39,662 bases of DNA from Gamarada debralockiae. Its lineage: Eukaryota > Ascomycota > Leotiomycetes > Helotiales > Hyphodiscaceae. The notes under the pieces are model-generated. The model was not told where the DNA came from. It ran no database searches and worked only from the letters and a program-made list of their open reading frames with translations. Shown piece after piece: positions 33,477 to 39,662 of the stretch (its first letter is position 1; every line of letters starts with the position of its first letter). The position numbers were made by a program, and so were the translations under genes. Where the stretch lies: positions 1 to 39,662 of the forward strand of contig NXFV01000995.1 in the NCBI GenBank assembly GCA_002803225.1, read 5' to 3'.

Positions 33477-35482
33477 TCATGGTAAACCTACAAGCAAATC
33501 TCGTAGTTTTGGAAACTTAGGTGAACCGAGTCCAGATACTGGGTCCCACCCTTTTGCTGCTTGGAACCCTTGGGTGTCGCATCCGGGATTGTGCCCTTCG
33601 GTAATCTATGGTACGATTAGCCCAGAAAATGTTCACATTTAATAAAAAACTTACATCTGTGAAGACTTCGGGATGTTGATACAGTATTTGATTAAGAAAC
33701 CCTATCGGCTTCTTCCCCGCCAAGAGGCGCTCATCGTTGATCCTGCTAATCATGGCAGCAAAGAGCGGAGCCGCGGCACTCGTACCTCCGCTCACGGTAA
33801 TTTGCAGTCCGTCTGAAAGTGTAACGTTCGCCCCGAGTACGGCGACATCGGGGATGGCACGTCCGGACTGGTTGTATGTTCCATTTGGGTAGTGGAGATC
33901 ATGCGCATGAAGGTAACTTGCTACCGCTTGGTGTTGATACGCCGGTTGGGCATTGACATTACTAAAGCCTCCTGCGAGAACATTAGTGTGGAAAACGGCG
34001 TAGAAGATAGGCTTCTCACCTCCGGAATAAAAATTATGCTTAGGATCGAAAACTGCAACTTCCTGAGGATGAGTTCCGTCGAAGTTTACTTGCGTTGCCC
34101 CAACAGTGGTCACATATGGACAAGTGCTTGGGAAGAGAGGGCTGAAAGCGGTTGTGTTCGTATCTGGAGGCCCTGGTGAGCACCCAAAATTACCTTGGAC
34201 CCCGCGATCTCCAGCAGCTACGACGACCGTGATGCCGCGTAAAGCCAGCTTCATCCATTCATCGCATTGACGCTGGACGTAATGTGGGGTTAAACTTGCT
34301 TCATCCACTGCAAATGACATTGAGATCACATTCGTCACATTATAGGTGCCGCACATCGCTGGTCCTGGGTATCCTTGAAACATTGGATAAGTTGGATCAA
34401 AATTTGGGTCGTCCCCTCCATCGAAGTCGCAATAGGTCGAGTCAATGGCATCGAGGAAATCATTACCGAGACCACCAGCATTGTTGTAAGGAGTTTGGAA
34501 AATCACGACGTCTTGTGGCCATGCGATGGGATACGCCATTTGCAGGTCCAGGATCTCTTCGCCCTCAATTTCCTCCCCAGGTGCGACGGCTCCATTGATG
34601 CTGTTCACTTTGGGTCCGGTTCCGTTTGGGATGAAGTCGGCATATTTACTCCAGAAGTTGTCCAAGTCGGCTTGATTATAGGGATCCCCAAATCCGAAGA
34701 TACCCAGGGAATTATTTGGTGCGGCCTTGGTACCCAGTGGAATCCCATAGAGTTCTGTAAACCGTTAAATGTGCTTAGTTATAGTGATGTGCTGGCGCAC
34801 CTACCACGAATACAGGCTGGAGTCCAGCTTAGACTGCAGTTACTTAAGTCTAAGGGCGTCTTCTTATGCAGGAGTGGATGAAAAACGCCATGCGACTTGT
34901 TATGGCTTCGCTTCCTGGTATTGGCTGGAAGAGATGTTTCCGATGTTATGAACTGCACATGATCCTTCAACTCCATTGGAATTTCATACGCAGAACTCTC
35001 CAGTCGGCGCTCTCCAGTCACGGAATGCTGAAGAATGCGATACTTTGTCTGTAATAAAGCTTCTAGCTGGCTGATCCGGGCGGAGAACTCCATGGTGGCG
35101 GCAGCCCTCCGAAGTCGTACGGAAGTCTTGGCGATACCTGCACTTTCGAGCCATCCTAATACCCTTTGTCGAGAATCTTTGCTCGGAGCGAAAAGAATTT
35201 CCTACCTATGATCAGACGACTACAAGCTCCACCCAGGACGAGACCACTCACCACGGCTTGGATGTCTAGATATTGTCCAAACTTGTCAGACGCCGGATTG
35301 GAAATATCGGTTAATAAGGATTGCGCTTCTTGTATGCGGGGTTGATGAAATGAAACAGTCGCACGAACGACATCCGAGCCTTGGGCCGGGCCAACGACTT
35401 CCCATTCTGGCTGAGGGTGTGCAGAAACCACTTGTGAGATCACAACGGCCGTGAAACCGGTGCGAACCCATTGGACACGCAT
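33477..35482 (-). CDS. Secreted sedolisin / tripeptidyl-peptidase (MEROPS S53)
   Basis: Four exons (35252-35482, 34805-35201, 33655-34754, 33477-33605), introns 50, 50 and 49 nt, 618 residues in frame. Signal peptide MRVQWVRTGFTAVVISQ at the N-terminus, then the pro-kumamolisin propeptide (ISNPASDKFGQYLD; FAPSKDSRQRVLGWLESAGI; SARISQLEALLQTKY). The catalytic domain starts near ELYGIPLG. Catalytic residues: Glu about 275 and Asp about 279 in GEEILDLQ, oxyanion Asp in VVAAGDRGVQGN, Ser about 534 in SGGTSAAAP. The Ca site is intact (FTDITEGHNPGCD, GFQAAKGWDPVSGLG). Such enzymes are secreted as zymogens, self-activate at acid pH and remove tripeptides from proteins, supporting nutrition on protein substrates. 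ATG at 35480-35482 was chosen because it opens the signal peptide. Confidence 0.92.
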
Positions 35483-35993
35483 TATAGCGACAAGAACAGC
35501 TCGAAATAAAGCGTTCTTGCGCGTGCTTACTGTTAGATTCACGAGGATCCGGGTATGTCAAGGGAACGACGCACATAAATACCGAAGAGTAAGGAAAGGA
35601 GGGAAGTAATCGAAGCGACCGGTTCTTCAACTACCTCCAGAGGAAGCATTGAGATTCTCGTATCTTGTAGCTTGTAACTCGTATATGCTCCATAAAACCT
35701 GTACGCTCCTTCCTATTCTGTGCATCTCTATGGAGCCAGCGATGTGGCATTAACCGGAATTAAGTTAATAATATACACAGATATTGCTTAAGTGAGTAAA
35801 GAGGTTAAAAGCACCCCACCTAAATATCCGCTACCTATCCCCTTTTCGGATTGCTTGTTCTCCGCAACTCGTATACCGGCGCCACTGTACATTAACCTTA
35901 ATGCGTATCCGAGCGTTCGGACATGCAATTAGATCGCTGTAAAGGTTATATTAGGGTCCGGTTAAATAAGCTCGGGTGGTGGAGAAAGAACAT
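35483..35993. promoter_or_regulatory. Upstream region of the sedolisin gene
   Basis: About 500 bp between the sedolisin start and the MITE. No gene seen. Insertion of the MITE 514 bp upstream of the ATG could affect transcription. Confidence 0.3.
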
Positions 35994-35995
35994 TA

Positions 35996-36439
35996 CAGTA
36001 CAACCTCTCTATAAGCATACAATCGGGGCGCAGAAACGTATGCTTATAAGGGAGGTATGCTTATATGAAGGTTGCCAAGATTTAAAAGCCTAAGGCGGTC
36101 ATAGCCTATCAGCCGCTGTAATTTTAAGTCCTCGGACGTTATAGTCCCTAAAATCAATCGAACGTTCTTAAATCTTAGATTTAGGCTGTCAGTCACTATG
36201 ATTTAGGGTCTAGCTCCCTGTAAATACAGGCTCTCAATCACTAATCTCATGTCATATGACTTATTTATAAGCATATCAAGGTAAAATTAGGTGCGATCTC
36301 AAAATTGGGACCCCAATTATCTAAGCATATGCTTCCAGCGAGGTATGCTTATTGGTTCACCTAAAAAAAGGGACCCAAAACTCAATGCTTATTAGTCAGG
36401 TATGCTTATGTAGAGGACGCTTATAGAGAGGTTGTACTG
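35996..36439. mobile_element. pogo/Tc1-mariner-type MITE, 444 bp
   Basis: Perfect terminal inverted repeats: cagtacaacctctctataag (35996-36015) matches the reverse complement of the right end (36420-36439), and the element is flanked by TA on both sides (35994-35995 and 36440-36441), the target duplication of this superfamily. The terminal CAGTACAACCTCT is like pogo/Tigger ends. No transposase ORF inside, so it depends on a partner. The interior repeats tatgcttat (about 36034, 36055, 36345, 36398). Confidence 0.88.
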
Positions 36440-36441
36440 TA

Positions 36442-37329
36442 TATCAGTTAAAATAGAGAGATGTGTAATTCCTGAGCTACTATACTAAGTCCACTGGTTG
36501 AATTGTACCACTAATTTCTACTTGTCCCTCCCTTAGTTCCCTGGACAGACAATTGTACCAGTCTCCTCAAGCAATAAAATTTCCCCACCCGAATTCGTAC
36601 TAGTCTATGCGGGGGGATCTACTCACCCACGTCTACAAGCCTCCGCCCCCTTCGTGCAGATGAATCTCCCAGTGACACCGACATAGTGTGACTCCTCCTT
36701 GACGCGGCACTACTGCTGTGAAATGTCCATCATCCAGCAGACTTGCTACCGGCGATCTTCCTTTTGTCGGCCCAGCTAGTGCAGTTGTCCCTGAGATGGC
36801 ATGCATGAACCTTGGTGCAGTCCCTTCATAACGCAACGTCATAGCCGCATTATTATCAACCAGAGCCAGTTATCCCAATCATTCGCTGCAGTTATCCAAC
36901 TAGCCGCTGATATAGAACTAGTTCAAACCCCTTCCTAATGTAATATCTCATCTGCGTGAATATTGTTGTTATGAGAACCCTGATACTGAGGTGCATATAG
37001 CGCTAGTCCAAAATAGGCTTCAAAAGCTTCAATTCAAAAATCTCTACTCTTTCCTATGAGGTTCAACCCTTCCCTAATATCTACAGCTTGATTCTAGCGC
37101 TTCGGTCTCCGATAGTTTCTCGGAGCCCGAATTCGGGTTTCGTACGCCTTGCCAGATATCACGCAGATATCTGAGGGGGCGCCGGGTGGCGGATCACCCG
37201 ATGACCCCGCTAATCCTGTAATTGGCGCTCGATATCACCCTAACAAAAAGACCGCGCGATCCTTTGTATAAGAACAGCCGGGCGATGCTATATCGCACGA
37301 CCCTAATACTTTAGATAGTTTATAGTTAT
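36442..37329. other. Gene-less stretch with a small palindrome
   Basis: No family recognised on either strand. A GGGTG/CACCC hairpin (gggtggcggatcaccc, 37184-37199) lies just before the sequence turns AT-rich. Confidence 0.3.
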
Positions 37330-39636
37330 ATATAGGCGACTTGTGTATTTAAGTTTCAAGTAATTTGGCTAAGGATTACGTGCGTAGCGTAGTCTTAAGA
37401 GCTTTAGCGGGCGTAAGTACGCTAAAGAGCTTTAAAAAAATAGCGAGGTAAGCTTATACTATAGTGTATATATAGCCTATACTATAGCGTATATAGCGTA
37501 CGCTATTTTACTTCGCTTTACTCGATATAATATAAGTATATAAATATTATATAAAGTAAGTAAACTAAATTATTTAATTTTTATATTAATTTTTATATTA
37601 ATCTTACTTCCTACTCTCGTGTTTTCTTTTATATATCTTTAATCGCTTTAATAACCTTATTTAGGGAGGCCTTCGTATATACGTACTCTTGCTCTATAGC
37701 CTTTATAACTATATTAATTGCCTTTAAATTACTATTCTTAGCTCTAGCTATAATCTTATTAATAATAACCTTTTGTATTAAGTAGTACTAATACTTTAAT
37801 AAAGCGTGCTAGTAGCTGCTATATATACTATCAAGCGCCGCGACTAATAGGAGGCTACTTAGGCCTATTATCTACTCTCTCCACAGGCCTAGGATTGTGA
37901 TAACGTTATACGAGAGCTTATATAGGGGTATAGCGGCTGTAGTAGTAGCTAGCGTAGCTCGAGCTAGTAGAGTAGGGCCGCTAAGGTCGACTATAGTAAA
38001 CTAGTGTAAGGATAGGAAGGGAGAGGTCTACTAATATGTCTAGCCTTAGCCTTAGCCTTAGCCCTTAATTAGATTATAGTCCTAGGGAAGTATTTGACTC
38101 TTGCTAGGCGTGAACATTAGGCTAAACAAGCTTATAAGGAAGTCGTCCAACTTCCTAGAAAGCTTGTCTAAGGAGCTCTGGACTTAGGCTAGGCTAGTTG
38201 TATACGTAGCTTATCTAGTCTATATTACGCCTATTATACTCTGTAGTTACTTATTAATAGACAAGATTGCCTTCTTAATTACTATAAGATAAAGGTTCTT
38301 ATAATAGACTATATCTATAGCGGCCAGGACTGTGGCTATAAAGCTAATATAATTAAGGCTAGTAAAGAGCGCGTTATAGAAGATAGAGTAATATAAGTAG
38401 TTATATTATAAGAAGACTAAGTCCTATAAAAAGATATTATAAAGCTTATTTAAGAGCTCGAGGAAGCTACTTACTACTAGATTTAGCTCTATAACCTCTA
38501 TTATACTAGGTAAGCCTAGGTAAGTCTAGCGCTAGCTGTCTAGCTAAGGCTAGACTTACTAGTATAGTAATAGTAGTAGCTTAATTATATCCTATAGTAT
38601 AAAGTAGTTTAAGGTATAGTTAAGCTTAAAGTTAGCTATATCTTATATAAACTAATGTAGTAGATCTATTAGGTAATAGCTAGTTATTTAATTACTATTT
38701 TAGTAGTCTTTTTACTAGATTTAAGGCTTAAGGATATTATTAGTTTTTATAATATATATATTAGATAAGTATAATATATATATAATCTTAAAGCTTAAGA
38801 TTTTACTTAAAGTATATAGCTATTTTATTTAAGAGTTTACTATAAAGTTAAAAAGCTTCCTATTAAAGTAGGTATTATTACGTTTTAAGAGCTTAATATT
38901 ATATTAGTCTTAGCTTGTATAAAAGTAAGAGAAGAGCTTTTTTAATATATATTAGCGCTAGAATAAGTAAGCTACTAGCGCGCCTATAACACAAGACTAA
39001 TAGTTATAATAATATAAGATTGTCTTATATTTAAGCTTACTATATTAGTTTATCTTACTCTAGTCTATAATAATTATAAGGTACTAGCTATTATTATATA
39101 GCCTCTCCTTTGGTAATAGTATTAAGATAAGATCTATAAGCTTAATTAGTAGCTAGTTACTTGATTATAAGAGTATAGTATTACTTAGGAAGAAATTGAG
39201 CTATATATATAATAACTACTTAACTATACTCTTATTAAGGCCCTTAGTTTAGACCTAGTAATTTAAGTTAAGAATCTATAAGGTTATATAGCTATTATAA
39301 AAGGTTGAGATATTATAGTCTATAAACTCTTTATAGTAGTAAGTATACTCCCCTTATAAAATTAATAACTTAAGTGCCTTTAAGGCTATTTATATTAGCT
39401 ATAGTATATTATAAAGGCTATAAAAGGTTTAATAAGACTAAAGCTCTTTAATAGTTAAAATATAGTTTTATATAATATTATATATTAAAATAAGCTTTAA
39501 GTAGTCCTTATTATTTTCGCTTTTAATAATTAAGTAATTATTAACTTTAATAATTACTCCTATAGCTCTCTTTTTCTTTTAGTACTTTTATAGCTACTCT
39601 TCTTCTTTCTTTACTATTACTATTATAGTCTTCTTC
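37330..39636. repeat. RIP-degraded AT-rich repeat block
   Basis: TA steps dominate, CA/TG steps are scarce, and no frame stays open for more than a few dozen codons. This composition is what RIP leaves in duplicated DNA of Pezizomycotina. Islands of higher GC (about 37830-38230) keep traces of the original element, including four near-tandem ccttag units at about 38042-38067. I could not identify the element. Confidence 0.75.
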
Positions 39637-39662
39637 TTTTTTTTTTTTTTTTTTTTTTTTTT
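39637..39662. repeat. Poly-T run at the window edge
   Basis: About 26 T ending the window. It may be the poly-A tail of a minus-strand retroelement lying further right, or simply a contig end at a homopolymer. Confidence 0.7.

Noticed and set aside
38042..38067. ccttag repeats looking like a telomere
   Set aside because: Fungal telomeres are usually TTAGGG/CCCTAA; only about four irregular units occur, inside RIP-degraded sequence.

Overview
The window is nuclear DNA of a filamentous ascomycete (Pezizomycotina). A Leotiomycetes-like relative is my guess from the feel of the proteins, and the sequence does not prove it. The evidence is intron-split genes whose introns are mostly 48-56 nt with GTAAGT/GTGAGT-type donors and CAG/TAG acceptors, fungal-specific families (HET, F-box, Zn2Cys6, fungal OTT_1508-like deaminase), and old copies damaged by C-to-T changes plus an AT-rich, gene-less end, both typical of repeat-induced point mutation (RIP).

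Left part (1-10 kb): an F-box gene (132-2575) converges on a tiny Zn2Cys6 ORF. Then come a chimeric SnoaL-like/alcohol-dehydrogenase pseudogene, a secreted SET-domain protein whose signal-peptide exon is recovered by splicing, a carboxylesterase pseudogene, and an intact HET-domain gene.

Middle (10-23 kb): an arsH relic, then a large deaminase plus MYND-finger gene of the OTT_1508-like type with an unexplained frame break. After that is a patchwork of dead mobile DNA: a Tc1/mariner relic, a tRNA-derived SINE-like unit, a (AATC)n tail, dispersed CT-rich repeats, and a 126-bp tandem TPR array of NLR type with RIP-like stops. A two-exon membrane protein sits between them.

Right part (23-39.7 kb): three well-preserved multi-exon genes, namely a secreted agmatinase/arginase-family protein, a calpain with a long charged tail, and a secreted sedolisin (S53). 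They are separated by transposon and methyltransferase fragments. Next is a perfect-ended 444-bp pogo-like MITE. The last 2.3 kb or so is TA-rich RIP wreckage ending in a poly-T run at the window edge.

How the genes relate: no metabolic cluster is visible. Three features belong to families linked to self/non-self recognition or defence (HET gene, deaminase-MYND gene, TPR array of NLR type). They lie in one accessory, repeat-rich block with five or more pseudogenes, which suggests fast gene turnover, possibly near a chromosome end or an AT-rich compartment. For the spliced genes, exon phases and totals were checked by hand: the SET, agmatinase, calpain, membrane-protein and sedolisin models all close in frame.
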